Shown here: positions 1-11,934 of the stretch, in pieces
How positions within the stretch are numbered: position 1 is the stretch's first letter
How the letters are laid out: each line of letters starts with the position of its first letter
Assembly: GCF_036588685.1 (NCBI RefSeq)
Contig: NC_086384.1
Location: forward strand, 16,134,195 to 16,198,194
DNA from: Mytilus trossulus
Taxonomy: Eukaryota > Mollusca > Bivalvia > Mytilida > Mytilidae
Reading direction: 5' to 3'
DNA length: 64,000 bases
Notes under the pieces: model-generated
Seen by the model: the letters and a program-made list of their open reading frames with translations, nothing else
Database searches by the model: none
Told to the model about the DNA's origin: nothing
Translations under genes and position numbers: made by a program

Positions 1-395
1 AGTTGAACAATGGCTTGAAGACGAAATAAATCTATATTTGTAAGGGGTCTTGTGTAGCTTCGGAAGCCAATACATAGTTGGGACTTTCATTGTATTTTGC
101 TCTGTTTGTAAAGTGGTTGCTAAAACTTTATGTTTGTTACAGATTTCGTTTTCTGAAAATGGAGTCAGTTGGAATGTTGGTGAATTAGTGATTTCCTTTT
201 TCAGAACCTCAATGTAAAATTTAGGTCAAACAATAATAATATTATAAGCAGCTTTATCGGCTAGTTCTTTTAGTTTAAGTTTGATACGAGAAATAGGTGT
301 ACACAAGTCAGCGATTATGTTGTGAACCGAATTGTAAATGTGTTTTATATTGATGTCAAACGTTAGATTATGTTATGAAAATCCCCTTTTACACA
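1..395 (-). pseudogene. Penelope-like reverse transcriptase, broken fragment cut by window edge
   Basis: Read on the minus strand, this stretch encodes the N-terminal part of a retroelement reverse transcriptase. The string NLTFDINIKHIYNS is followed by KLKLKELADKAAYN, then by TPFSENEICNKHKVLATT and finally by PTMYWLPKLHKTPYK and RFISSSSHCST at the window edge. The WLPKLHK-PYK-RFI..SS block is the usual entry into the RT fingers of this element type. At least two in-frame stops (near 375 and 215) show it is dead. It belongs to the same broad family as the copies at 28760 and 59465, which carry the equivalent YRIPKLHNNPYK block or the downstream catalytic part. Penelope-like is my assignment from the motif style; the RT identity itself is firm. 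The rest of the element lies outside the window. Confidence 0.72.
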
Positions 396-3300
396 GATCG
401 TGTGACAATTGGAACTGTCAACTATAGATATTAAAAGTTCATATTAAGACAAACTATTCGATAAATGATTAATTTTTTAATCTCAAAAGTGTTGCTGTTG
501 ACCTCAATTAGCCAAAATGTGAAAATTCTATTCAATACCATATTGAAATGTTCGATATTATCGTGATCATAATTTATTAAAGGCGTATCAATGTTCGATC
601 AGTTGGTTCATCTACTTATCAGTAAGTAAAAAATATATAAATTTCTATTTATTGATATTTAACCTGCCAAAAAGGATTGATTCAATGGTTTCATAAAGAG
701 GTTTTTATGATAAAGGTATTCCAGTTATCACCCTAGATATATATCATCGGTTGTATTTCTAATGGATACCATATCGTGTTTTCGGATTTCAATGTGATAA
801 TGTTTAATTGAAGACATATTAATATTCAATTTGTTCTAACCTCAATCGTTGTCGTGATAATGAATTTAGAATATTTTAAAAGTATTGATATAGTGTCATC
901 GTTATTTACAAAAACAGTTATACAAATTCTGATATGGGGTCAATTAAACATTAAAAAAGTATCTGAATTTTAATAAAGGTTGGTGCAATATCAACCCTAC
1001 AATCAGGAACCCTTTTTGGTGGAAATAATGATTACATCGGCAATTTATGGAATATAGATTCAACTCTAGGTACAGCTGTGATTGAAATGTTGCTTCATAA
1101 ATATGATACGTTCTCAAATTGATTATAAAAACATCTTTTTGTTTCTATATGTTTAGTTTTCAATCCGACTCTTGTTTTCAATTTATATATTCAAGCTAAG
1201 GCAATGTATATAAATGAGACATGACAGTTGATAATGGATCAAACATTTTAAGTATTATGAGACCATTTGATTAACAAAATCCCAAATTAGATTGAGTAGA
1301 TATGGTGAAAGTTTTAATGAGACCACTCTCCTTCCAGGTCAAAATTTGATAAAATTAACTTTCAAAGGTCAAAGTGTGGCCTTCAACATGGAGACTAAGC
1401 TCACATCGAACAGTAAGCTATAAAGGCCTCTAAAGAAATAACTAGTGTAAAACTTTTCAAATTGGAAAATTTTGATTGAAATAGTAGAAGAGAATGTTTT
1501 CCTTTTTTGAACGTTAAGTACTAGTACATACGATACAGTTACACGGGAGATAATGACGTTGCTAACGTAAAATGTAATTTTTCGCAACGAAAAATCATGA
1601 CATTATGAGAATAGATGCATTTTGACTAATTTTCATCATTCAAACTGCTTTAACTTGAAAACGAGTTCATGAAAGTTAACCCTCTTTTTTAAATGACATT
1701 TGACTTGATTATGTGTAAAGATTACATGTGAGTTTTGGTGCCCGAAACAAAACTCAAAATACACTGTTGTAGCAAAGACATTTCATATGTTTTAACAAAG
1801 ACTTGCTTGTCAAGTGTATCTAAACCAAAATTTTCAGTATATGCCTAAAATCTTGACCCCATTTATCTCCAAAAGAAGCACATGAAGGAATATTTATAAT
1901 TATTATATTATATATTTGAATGGTATAGATTTGCATGCAAACTGTTGTCAAAAATAATACGTGAGATCAACACTGTATTGTATTCCTTTAAGTTGAATTA
2001 ATAATGATTTTGTGGTCGGGTGTGTATCTAAAAAGTACAAGAATAAGTGAAGATGATATATTTTATTCATGTACGGTGACCAACATATTGGATATAATGT
2101 CATTGCAAAAATCAAGCATTGTGATGGTTACAATCTTAAACGAATAGGATTATATATGATTGATTTGTCTGGACCTAAAACATGATATTGTTAATTAAAG
2201 GGTTTTTGATTGTTTCTATTTGGTGTGACGTCTATAACATTTTGTGTAAACTTTCATTGTTCTTGTTCTTTATTTCAACTGAAAGAATTTCAAATTTGAA
2301 GTGTTTAGACCATCATCACCATGTAGAAATAATAAAATGAGTTTTATCACAGTTTGCAGTCATGAATACAAACAAATCGTTTCTTCATATGTCACATGCT
2401 CTGATTAGACAGTACAGTGGGGTTTTTTTCCAAATGCAGCTCGGATATCAAAATCTTCTGGAATACTTTGAAGTAGGAGCACATGGAACATGGTATATAA
2501 ACTCATCATAGATACTCATCAGTTAATCTTGAATTAAAAAGGTAATGAAGCCGACGGCAATACGAAGTTCAAGTTCATTTAGGTCCACAAATTCCAAAAA
2601 CTGTAGCAAAGTACATATAATGTGATATATTCCTAAGGTAGAAAAGCCTTAGTATTTCAAACAAAATTTCAAGTTTAGGTAAATAGTTCATTTATAATTA
2701 TGACCATATCAATTTTTATTCATGTTAACCTAGAAGTGCTGACTACTGGGCGGCTGATAATACCCTTGAGAAATAAAAACTCCAACAGCAGTGGCATCGA
2801 CTCATTGGTACACTCATCAAAAATTAAATTTTGTATTTGCACCATATACAAAAGACTCATCAGTGACGCTTGAATAAAAATGTATATTATATTTAATTGT
2901 TCGTGTATTATATTATATGTTGTTGTTTATCACACTAGCCATAGGCTTAATTTTCGTTATTTGTAGGAGCTTCGTGTTTTGTGTACTGGTTTTCAACGTC
3001 ACAATATTTGAAATTATGGTTATACTGAAGCTCAAATTGCATGTCATTTATCTGTATTGAATATACCAGTCAAGAATTTTATAGAAGCAAGATCTCCATA
3101 AAGAATGCTTGAACGAATTGATAAATATCATAGCAGTTTTCCATTTGTTTGATGTGTTTCAGTTTTCCCATTTGATGTATTTGAACGAGACTTTCTAATT
3201 GATCATGGACTTTCCGTTTAGGATTTTCCTCGGCGTGTTTGACTTTTTACAATTTATTTTTATTGTAATGAAACAAATATTCACATTTGAAGAATTGTTA

Positions 3301-4348
3301 TATTTTTCATTTCAATATTTTTTTATAAAAAATTTGCCAAACTACGTATGGTCCCTAGTAGTTGTATTTGGAGTGTCTAATGAATACAACTCGTATTTAA
3401 TCAGGTTTTCAGTTAGTTCTCTTTGCAAAAAAAAAAACAGGCTAAACAATGATAAAGGAAGAATGGACAAAATACAGTTGTTTTCAAATTGTTTGATGTG
3501 TTTTTGATTTTGCCATTTGAATTTTCCTCAGAGTTCATTATTTTTGTGATTATACTTTTTAATACATAATCCTTATAATAGATGTGTCTTAGTGGTAACA
3601 TTTTACGTGTATTTTCTTTTTTCTTTTGAGCGATTTAGATCACAATTATTTCGTAGTGCATTTCTTTTAGAACAAAAATTGAAAAAAATCCCACCTGCTC
3701 TTTCTCAAGGAAACTTTTACAGTGTGTTGTACTACTTTTGGGACAAATCATATAAAAATTATAGAAAACTTCATCGGCTCTAACTCAAAATATGGACAAT
3801 TCGATGTTTAGGGCGTCTTTAAATCTTTTGACAGCATCCAAAGTACTAATTTTAAACCTTTTTCGGCTGGACCAAATCACTACTTTCCTTTTTAAATTCT
3901 AAACCCAATTTTTTTTATAGTGTATTTTCATCCCCCTGCTTGCAATTTGAGGCATTAAACATGGAATAATAAATTTGGAAGGGGTATAAAAATTAATGGC
4001 AAGTAACCCACTGTCAACGCTAGGGACTATATTTGTGAACAACGAAAATCAAGGGACGACAATGGTGGTCTCGGACCTAATAGTTGATGTATAATGCTCG
4101 ACAAATATTACACATAATAGTAATGGTAGAAATACCCTTTTCAAATTAATCTATCTTCCGCAGTAAGGTTGAATATTAAACTTTTACTCTATTGAACATT
4201 TAAAAATATGTCACACATAACAATTGTTATCAAACATCAATGTCATATATGTGGAATAAAACTATATATTTAAGCACATCGCAACGGCCAAAGAGTCACA
4301 CATTCACAGTTACATCAATAATGTAGCTTTCAAAAGCTAAATAGGAGA
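396..4348. other. non-coding stretch with degenerate repeats
   Basis: No exon or long open frame that I can support. A degenerate copy of the TCATCATAGATAC repeat lies around 2495-2600, with a remnant near 2800-2880. Minus-oriented pieces of the repeat that includes GGACTTTCCGTT and TTTTCCTCGG lie at about 3150-3260 and 3485-3570; the same family is seen plus-oriented at 9780. At 3690-3860 there is a unit containing AGTGTGTTGTACTACTTTTG that recurs inverted at about 20930-21030. The open frames of 60-100 codons here are phenylalanine-rich products of AT-rich DNA and show no domain. Confidence 0.5.
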
Positions 4349-5023
4349 ACGTATTGGGCCATTCCAGTTAATTTCTGACAGGTGGGGATGGATGGGGAGA
4401 TTTTTGTCCATACCTATCAGAAAAAAACACCATGAAAAACTACATATCAGATCTATAAGAGAGGGACGAAAGATACCAAAGGGACAGTCAAACTCATAAA
4501 TTTTAAACAAATTGACAACGCCATGGCTAAAAATGAAAAAGACAAACAGAAAAACAATAGTACACATGACACAACATAGAAAACTAAAGAATAAACAACA
4601 CGAACCCCACCAAAAACTAGGGGTGATCTCAGGTGCTCCGGAAGGGTATTAATTAAGACCTATCAGATGTAGAGTTTCTGTTCATATTGGGTGGACGGGC
4701 TTTCATGGGAAAAATTGACCTATCAGAATTTTTTACTGCAAGTATTGTACCCGTCAGAATTTAAAATACAATACCAGATAATGCATAATACGAAACTGGC
4801 TACATTCCAAAGCACCCCTAAGATCTGAAATAGGTATTTTTTGTAATCCCTAAGATATAATTATTTTTGATTATTTACTGCTGCAAGACAAATTTTTGGG
4901 TATAAATGTACGTGTCAGATGAAAAACCCAAAATTTCACCCCTTAGATATATAAATTTTACACCCCTCAGAAAAGACCATCCATCCCCTTTTAGCAGATA
5001 TTAACTGGAATGGACCATTACGT
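4349..5023. mobile_element. Inverted-terminal-repeat (MITE-like) element with a nested insertion
   Basis: The two ends are inverted copies: the left end reads ACGTATTGGGCCATTCCAGT and the right end, reverse-complemented, ACGTAATGGTCCATTCCAGT. Both continue with TTAAT and then a GGGGATGGATGG block. The body contains repeated CCTATCAGA/CCCGTCAGAAT/CCCCTTAGA/CCCCTCAGA motifs and no coding capacity. A roughly 200-bp retroelement tail sits inside it at 4455-4655, so the element without the insert is about 470 bp. Superfamily not assigned. Confidence 0.65.
4455..4655 (-). mobile_element. 5'-truncated 3' tail of a Penelope-like element, nested
   Basis: The reverse complement matches, almost base for base, the DNA directly after the reverse transcriptase ORF at 60370-60556: CCGGAGCACCTGA, then CACCCCTAGTTTTTGGTG, TGTCATGTGTACTATTG and GACTGTCCCTTTGGTA. 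It contains no coding sequence. It interrupts the inverted-repeat element 4349-5023, so it is the younger of the two insertions. Confidence 0.75.
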
Positions 5024-5612
5024 ATAAGATTGCTGTATGACAGACGAAAGAATATCTGACAACACCGTTCATGTATCTTCATTATCTAAACTCTGAAATA
5101 CATTAAAGCTCCTTGACTCGAAACTACGTTTTATTCCAGAAATATCTCAGATTTACACACAAAATCCTCAACAATATAAAAAGCTATGAATTAACGAAAA
5201 ACTAAAATTCCTTATAAATGATAGAAACATCGACTTTTTTGGTGTAAAACATTTTACCAAACTGTCAGAATTTAATTACTCCTATAGTAAGTCATCCTGA
5301 CTTTGTATTCGTATGAAATATGTCCAAACAAAATGTTATCAAATGAGGAAGTGTGCTTAATGTTATCTATTGTTCCCTTGTTTATATATAGGTGATCTAC
5401 ACATTAATGTTGATACAAAAATGAAGTATGAGTTGGTATCTATTAATAAAAACATTTGATAAAATTATTACACTATCTGATCTGCTTTCGATTAAATGTC
5501 AAAAGGTTCGTTGTAGTTCAGTCTAATTTGTTGGTTTATACCTACGCTTCCAGTTATATTTGGAATATCAAACAAAATATTGTTTCTATGGCTATAAAAC
5601 GTTTTCAAGAAA
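5024..5612. other. upstream region of the GPR157-like gene
   Basis: AT-rich DNA with no repeat or exon that I recognise. It must hold the promoter or 5' UTR of the receptor gene unless there is a distant non-coding first exon. I could not identify a convincing core promoter. Confidence 0.35.
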
Positions 5613-8600
5613 ATGAATCAGACAACTTTTGATTTATCTGATCTGACAATATCGGCACGTATTACTACAGTTAGTTCTTCTATGTCACTTGTAGGAGGAA
5701 TTATAATAATATTGTCATACCAATACATTCCTGCAACACAAAATCAAGTTCGCGCCATGTTAGTGGCTTTAACTGTTGCCGATATGTTGACTGCTTTAGG
5801 TTATGAGATATCGAGTTTAAGATGGTATACCATTGGTATGAAAAACTCCGATACATCGGATAAGTTTTGCAAAGTTCAAAGTTTCTTGACAACATTTTCA
5901 AGTATGTCATCTTTCTTTTGGACAACATTTATAGCTCTTTATCTATTCCATTGTGTTTGGTTTTCGACAGATCTGCATGTGTCTGGATCCCAACGTTTCT
6001 GGCTACACTGTATAGCATGGGGAGTTCCAGGTATGTTTCAAAGCTTACTTATTATGAACATCAATGGCATATTTTCTCCTCCAATACTGAAAGTAGTGTT
6101 TAAAGAAAGAAAGAAAAATGTTTCTTTTATTGTGGTATGATTGTCAATGAGACAATTTGCCACAAGAGACCAAATGACATAAATTAATAACAGTCATATG
6201 TTATTCGTACGACTTTCAACAATGATCAGAATCTATTTCGCATAGCCAGATATCAAAGGCCCCGAAATGGCATATTTAAAACATAATTTATATATAAGAT
6301 GGTAAACGAAAGGCAACTATGTTACACAGCAACAAACGAAAACCACTGCATTACTTAAGTACGCTTGATGTGGGATAGGCACATAAATAACGCTGGCTTG
6401 GGATATTTTGCAGATATTTCGGTTTGCCTTGATTGTGGGATCAACTGATGCTATTCCTCTGCATCCATTGTATAACCAATTCTCAACAGAACATTATTCA
6501 TATTAACTATCAAGTTTGAAATAGATTGGTAGAACGTATTCCCAAAATACCAATCATTAGTCCTGGTGCGTTAAATAAACGCACTATCAATTGACGGGCT
6601 CAAGGCATGATATTGAGTGACAACAACTTCTATAATTACTATAAGACACAAAAAAATACTTTGTTTTTCGAAAACTATCTATTGCAACTTTATGCCGAAA
6701 TACAAAATTTAAGATAACAAAGAAGGTAAGATGTTATCAAATCATAGTTCTTTGAATGATTCAATAAAAAATAGTTTGCTCGTAAAATCATTATAAATAA
6801 AGTTTTTGTGTTAGATTGAGGTTAGATTAAACCCATCTCTACTGCGACATAAATCCTTACATCGTTCAGAATTTGAAATTGAACTTGTATGATGGATCAG
6901 TGTTTGTATCTTATTATTTGGTGACCAACTTCGTAGTTGTCTTGTAACTGACCTGGTAAAAACAAAACATATTTGAAAAAAAATATATCTCAGACTAAAC
7001 ATTTTTGAATGTCTTTTACAAAGATTATATATCTTGTGTTATTGTCTAGTCATTCCCCTTATTAAGAGTTATGGCAAATAAAGGCAATTTACACTAGTAA
7101 TTTTGGGGCCCTTTATAGCTTGTTGTTCGGTGTGAGCCAAGGCTCCGTGTTGAAGGCCGTACTTTAACCTATAATGGTTTAATTTTTAAATTGTTATTTG
7201 GATGGAGAGTTGTCTCATTGGCACTCACACCACAGCTTCCTATATCTAATGATAGTTTCTCTATATAAATGAATACTTTTTACCTAAAATGTTTACAGGA
7301 GTTATTACATCAGTAGCATTAGTTTATGGAGTTCTAGGAAATAATGGTTTTGCTTTAAACGGAGTTTGGTGTTGGCTTGATAAAACATTTGCAGACAAGT
7401 ACGGCCTTCATTGGATGCTACTTACAGGAAAAGGCTGGGAAATACTCACTTACCTGATTACAGCCTCGCTCTATATATCACTTAAAATCAGAACATTTTT
7501 AAAGGTATGTCAGTAGTTCATGCTTTTTGTTGCGTTTTTTTCCTGAAGCTAAAATTATTTCTGTATTTTCATTACTGAAACGTTATCTGTTGCCTCCTGT
7601 TCCTAGCTGAGAGCCATTAAATAGCAGTAAAGAAGAAAACATTTCGTTTAACAACAATCAATCAATCAATCTACATGGAAACTTATTGCAGTATTCATAA
7701 AGTTTTGACTCATAAGCATGAGTGCATTATCTCTGACAGCAATTGGTCTTTGAATTCTACGTTTACCATATTTGACAATCATTAGATTTTGGTCATCGGC
7801 GAACGTGGTGAAAGTCTTGTTTTCCTCTAAAATTACGATTTCTACTTAAAGGAACCATATCATCTGAATTTCAAATAGCAAACAATTAACGAAGCTGATC
7901 TTTCATTTTTTGTAACTTTCTCTTATCTTTTTGCAGAAATGTTAATACAGCGACAAGCAAAACACAAATCGAAACAAAATGCAAACAAAAGCTCATAAAA
8001 TTAAGACATTACACAAATAATTAAAAAGGTTAAACATAAGAGATCTGTAAACGGAGTAGGCAACAAAATCACTTAAACAAGGCATATATTAAATAAACTC
8101 ATCATAGATACCAGGACTACGCCAGACGCGCGTTTCGTCTTCAAAAGACTCATCAGTAACGCTCGAATCCCAAAAAGTTAAAATGGCCAAATAAAGTACA
8201 AAGTTGAAGAGCATTGAGAACCAAAATTCCTAAAAGTTTTGCCAAATACAGCTAAGGTAATTAATTATATTTTCATTATAGAATACCAATACTTTTTAGA
8301 TCTCGTTTATGAAGCTTCCGAACATTCTCAGAATGAGCTTATCAGAGTATAGAAGCATTGTAATCAAGGAATTATTGTGAAACTGGCCAGTGCATCAAAA
8401 ATTATATTTGATCTATAATAAATTATACTATTGAGTAGAATAAAAAAACTAATTGTTGAAAAGAAATGCAAACATGAGAGATTTTAATTATGCTATACCA
8501 CAATCAATCTCATTTATCCTTCCGTACGATTTTTAATTAATTTGATCTTTTTCAGAGAGGACGCCACAATTCATATCTTTGGAGTCAAGTCAGCAACGGA

Positions 8601-9026
8601 CTTCGAAGAGAAGATGAACTTTTTTGTTTCACTTGGTTGATCCTTTATTGTCTCAGGGTATGGGGAACGATAAGATTTGTCATAGATATTATCGAGGATG
8701 GCGGTCATCCAAGAAACGCGCATGTTGAAAACTTCAAAGTGGCATTACTGTTTCTTCAATCATATGGAGATAGTGCTCAAGCTTTTTGGAATTTCATTTT
8801 ATTTTGTGTTTGTGATAATACTGTTCGTTCTTTTAGTTTGAATAATTGGATTTCCCTGTCAACTCATCAACAAGAATCTACTGATAGTGCTGATATTCAT
8901 TCAAATCCAGAGGAAAATACGGACACCAATTTACAGAAAGCCAATGAACAACAACCACTGTTAAATAGCAGGAAACTTACACATAGTGTCGCTCATTCAC
9001 ACAAAAACTTAACAACCTCTGTCTAG
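5613..9026 (+). CDS. GPR157-like seven-transmembrane G-protein coupled receptor (3 exons)
   Basis: Predicted exons are 5613-6030, 7299-7504 and 8556-9026 (TAG stop), joined in phases 1 and 0, giving 364 residues. All four internal splice sites are GT/AG. The ATG is followed by a short extracellular start with an N-Q-T glycosylation site, then a first helix at about 17-39. Helix 2 holds ALTVADMLTALGY (51-64) and helix 3 SSFFWTTFIALYLF (99-112). Cys86 and Cys164 (in GVWCWLD) can form the usual extracellular disulfide. Helix 5 contains WMLLTGKGWEILTYLI (179-193), helix 6 YCLRVWGTIRFV (239-250) and helix 7 ends in FILFCVCDNTVRSF. From memory these match human GPR157 motif by motif (LADLLSA, SSFFWTVAIALYLY, CWIDLE, WMLLTGKLWEMLAYV, LRVWSTVRFV). 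Human GPR157 is about 335 residues; here the Ser/Gln/Asn-rich tail is longer. Human GPR157 is reported to signal through Gq; the mussel ligand is unknown. Both introns hold dispersed repeats. Confidence 0.85.
6100..6520 (+). repeat. Dispersed mussel repeat, family A (intron 1 of receptor gene)
   Basis: It starts about 70 bp after the splice donor of the receptor's first exon. Recognised by GTGGTATGATTGTCAATGAG, then CAAGAGACCAAATGACA, GACTTTCAACAATGA and AAAGGCCCCGAAATGGCA. The order of blocks is the same as in the longest copy at 11935. Diverged and without coding capacity. Confidence 0.7.
7085..7250 (-). repeat. Dispersed repeat, family A variant (inverted)
   Basis: Contains ACACTAGTAATTTTGGGGCC, TTGTTCGGTGTGAGCCAAGG, TTGAAGGCCGTACTTTAACC and GAGAGTTGTCTCATTGGCA. 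It is the reverse complement of the copy at 22035-22250. Lies in intron 1 of the receptor gene and ends about 50 bp before exon 2. Confidence 0.75.
8093..8240 (+). repeat. Dispersed repeat, family C (CGCGCGTTTCGTC type)
   Basis: Blocks AAACTCATCATAGATACCAG, CCAGACGCGCGTTTCGTCTT, GACTCATCAGTAACGCTCGA and GAAGAGCATTGAGAACCAAA. The same order recurs at 47435 and 54940, and inverted at 9095. Located in intron 2 of the receptor gene. Confidence 0.75.
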
Positions 9027-9089
9027 ATTTATGTGTTTCAAAAACTTTGAATTTTTCGAAAAACTAAGGATTTTCTTATCCAAGGCATA

Positions 9090-9275
9090 GATAACCTTAA
9101 CCGTATTTGGCACATTTTTTGGGAATTTTTGATCCTCAATGCTCTTCTACTTTGAAAGCGTTTGGCTTTACAAATATTTGATATGAGCGTCAATGATGAG
9201 TCTAATGTAGACGAAACGCGCGTCTGGCGTACAAAATTATAATCCTTGTACCTTTGATAACTATTTATTATATGG
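9090..9275 (-). repeat. Dispersed repeat, family C (inverted), in 3' region of receptor gene
   Basis: Contains TTTTTGATCCTCAATGCTCT, GAGCGTCAATGATGAGTCT and GACGAAACGCGCGTCTGGCG, the reverse complement of the 8093 copy. It begins about 65 bp after the stop codon. If the transcript runs to the AATAAA sites at 9455-9533, this repeat is in the 3' UTR and could pair with the intronic copy in the pre-mRNA. Confidence 0.7.
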
Positions 9276-9454
9276 TATATAGACTAAAGACGAGTAGATC
9301 ACTATTTTTGTTATACTTTTTTATTGTATGAATTATTTATTTTTAATTTTTATTGCTTGACAAATATCACGTGTGAAACGGGTAATGTTCGTTTTTATCT
9401 ATCTTCCGCTTTATGATTAGATTGGAACGTATCCAATCATTGTACACAGATAAC

Positions 9455-9533
9455 AATAAATATCAAGGTCTGTTTTATGTCAACTAATACATATAATAAA
9501 CTTAGTATGTGTGATTTCATATTTGTGAATAAA
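9455..9533 (+). promoter_or_regulatory. Candidate polyadenylation signals of the receptor gene
   Basis: Three AATAAA hexamers occur at 9455, 9495 and 9528, 430-500 bp past the stop. In DNA this AT-rich the motif is common by chance, so this is only a plausible 3' end. Confidence 0.3.
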
Positions 9534-9624
9534 ATTGAAACAGTATGAAATACATTAAATAAGAAGTGGTTTTTAAACATAATTATAATCGTTTTATTTG
9601 ATTTCTTTCCATTCCATAATATTA

Positions 9625-9685
9625 ATAATAGTAATAATAATAGTAATAATAAAAATAATTATAATAATTATAATAATAATACAAT
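9625..9685. repeat. ATA/TAA-rich microsatellite
   Basis: An imperfect trinucleotide run of TAA/TAG/AAT units (ATAATAGTAATAATAATAGT and onwards). Confidence 0.7.
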
Positions 9686-9779
9686 GCATATAAAACCAGT
9701 AATGATATTGCAGTGCATGATAACATATATCATAATAATGGAACAATAAAAGGTAGTTATTGTAAAAGTAAAATCACAA

Positions 9780-9910
9780 AAATACTGAACTCCGAGGAAA
9801 ATTTATAACGGAAAGTCCCTAATCAAATAGCAAAATCAAAAGCTCATACCCATCAAAAGAATGGATAAATATGTCATAGTCCTGACAAATTAAGACAGTC
9901 GATATATCTT
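9780..9910 (+). repeat. Dispersed repeat, family E (tail block)
   Basis: Contains ACTGAACTCCGAGGAAAAT, GGAAAGTCCCTAATCAAAT and AAAATCAAAAGCTCATACC, followed by a degenerate TGTCATAGTCCTGAC. Inverted pieces of the same unit are at 3150-3260 and 3485-3570. Confidence 0.55.
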
Positions 9911-10782
9911 ACTGTACATACATCGTGTTTGAAGCATTTAATATTCAAATAGTGTTACGTTATTGGCAATATTAATAAACAAAATATAATAAAATGTCAA
10001 AAAAGACATATATAATACCTTTTTACTGGCAAAAACAGGAATTACAAAAAAGAGTGATCGGTTAAAAAACGATCACCAATATCAAACTCATCGAAATAGT
10101 TATACAAACAAACATCAACACACGGTTCAGATTCCACGATTTTGTACAGAGTGTGGGAATAAACCAATTATTATCGGTGTACGTAAGCCTCGTCTAGTAT
10201 CTGTCCAAAACTTATATAAATATTTAGCACATACTTACAACTTTTCGTCCAATCAAATTGCTTGAATTTGTCTTCTAACTTTCATAGTACATATGCTTTT
10301 CCGTGTACTAATAACTACGCATGAATAACCACAAGGGTAAGATTTCATTGTATCGTAATCAAGATATTGAAATACAAATTGGTACTGGCTATTTTGAAAT
10401 AAATTGTGTTCCAAAATAACCTAAATAGTTTGTAATTAGTTTTCAAATTAATTTTAAAACATTCCACTATTTAATCTTTAGATCAAGAAATGTTTTTGAC
10501 AATTAAAAGATTCTTTTAATTAAATCAAGAGTAACAAATTTACATTGTAGTTCATTATAACTTGATTACAGTACAATGCCATCTAAAATTGTAATCATTT
10601 ATATTATCTTCCATGTAATTACTTTGTACACAAAAATAGAGTGAAGCATGAAACCTTGTATAGGAAAATAAAAGCAATTTGATCTATATCGTCATGAGTG
10701 GATTGATTATTGGTTGCTTAATGTCCACTGACAGATATTTCATGCATGTAAACTATTCACTAGACTACCTATGGGTACATAC

Positions 10783-10922
10783 CAGGGGCAGATCCATCCA
10801 TTTTTAAAGGGGTTCCAACCCAAAATAAAGGGGGAGGGGTTCAACTGTATGTTCTTATTCAAAGCATTGATCATCCCCCAAAATAAGCGTTTTCCACTAC
10901 CCTCTTTTGGGATTTGCCACTG
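10783..10922. mobile_element. CAG..CTG MITE, copy 1
   Basis: Left end CAGGGGCAGATCC, right end GGGATTTGCCACTG. The flanks CATAC (10778-10782) and CAAAC (10923-10927) match at 4 of 5 bases, consistent with an old 5-bp target duplication. The body shares GGGGTTC, CATTCAAA/GCATTGATC and related blocks with copies 3 and 5. No coding capacity. Confidence 0.7.
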
Positions 10923-10927
10923 CAAAC

Positions 10928-11714
10928 TATCTATATGTTTTGAAATTTATCATGTATAGTAAAACACAGCTTTATACAAATATACCAATAAACATACTTA
11001 CATCTTTTCATTCTGAAGTCAATATCTTACAATGATAATAGTGAGTAGATTTACGAAACTATGTAAATGAGCTACATCCCGTCAGCCAAAACATTAGACA
11101 AATACAGAATTACTCAAGTTGTAAATATGTGCTAAATTGGATAGTTTTTATAGTATATACCTTTCTATACACTAACCTACACATATATTGAGTTATGTCC
11201 TTTTGGAACAATAGGTCATTATTTTGAAGAAACAACCCAGGCGCTAACTAGTTACAATGAAAATTGCTTCAAGGCTGAAAATAATGACCTGTTTAAGGTC
11301 ACTATTTAGCACGATGATAATGCAAACTTTAGTTTGTTAAAATATCATTTATTTTGTAAAACAATTGGGGATTTTTCATAAATTTTCTCAACTTAAATAT
11401 TCGCTCAAGGTTTAAGGCAGTAACATTTATTCTTTTGTTGTATGTATTTGATGAAATACCAGGACAAAAAAAAACAGTCTTTTACGCACATTTAATTTTT
11501 TTTCAATTAAATGTAGACAGGTGCCTTTCTATGTCTGATTTTTATGAATAGCGATATAAGTTAATAATCAGGTTTTAAATAGAAATCTATGTAATAGTTT
11601 GTGTATGCTATGTATAACAAAGAAACTAATTTAATTCAAAGGTGTACATTGCAATTAAGGAACTTTTTTAGATACTAATTTTACTGTAAGAATCATGTAA
11701 CAGTCAAAACATAA
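10928..11714. other. non-coding, no recognisable content
   Basis: AT-rich DNA. I see no exon, dispersed repeat or inverted repeat that I can support here. Confidence 0.4.
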
Positions 11715-11875
11715 CAAAAGAGGGACCAAAGATACCAAAGGGACAGTCAAACTCGTAAATCTAAAACAAACTGACAACGCCATGGCTAAAAATGAAAAGG
11801 ACAAACAGAAAAACAATAGTACACATGACACAACATAGAAAACTAAAGAATAAACAACACGAACCCCACCAAATT
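11715..11875 (-). mobile_element. 3' tail of a Penelope-like element
   Basis: The reverse complement matches the 3' tail next to the reverse transcriptase at 60385-60556: GGTGGGGTTCGTGTTGTTTA, then TGTCATGTGTACTATTG, GCCATGGCGTTGTCAG and GACTGTCCCTTTGGTATC. It lacks the GGAGCACC block, so it is truncated further than the 4455 copy. It abuts a family A repeat that begins at about 11935. Confidence 0.75.
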
Positions 11876-11934
11876 TAAGAGATAAAACTTACTCATTCAT
11901 AAAATTTGAGGGTTCAACTTGTCTTTAAGTATAA

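Noticed and set aside
3199-3783. Phe-rich plus-strand open frames
   Set aside because: Phe/Leu/Ile-rich translation of AT-rich repeat DNA (the GGACTTTCCGTT family); not membrane protein exons that I can support.
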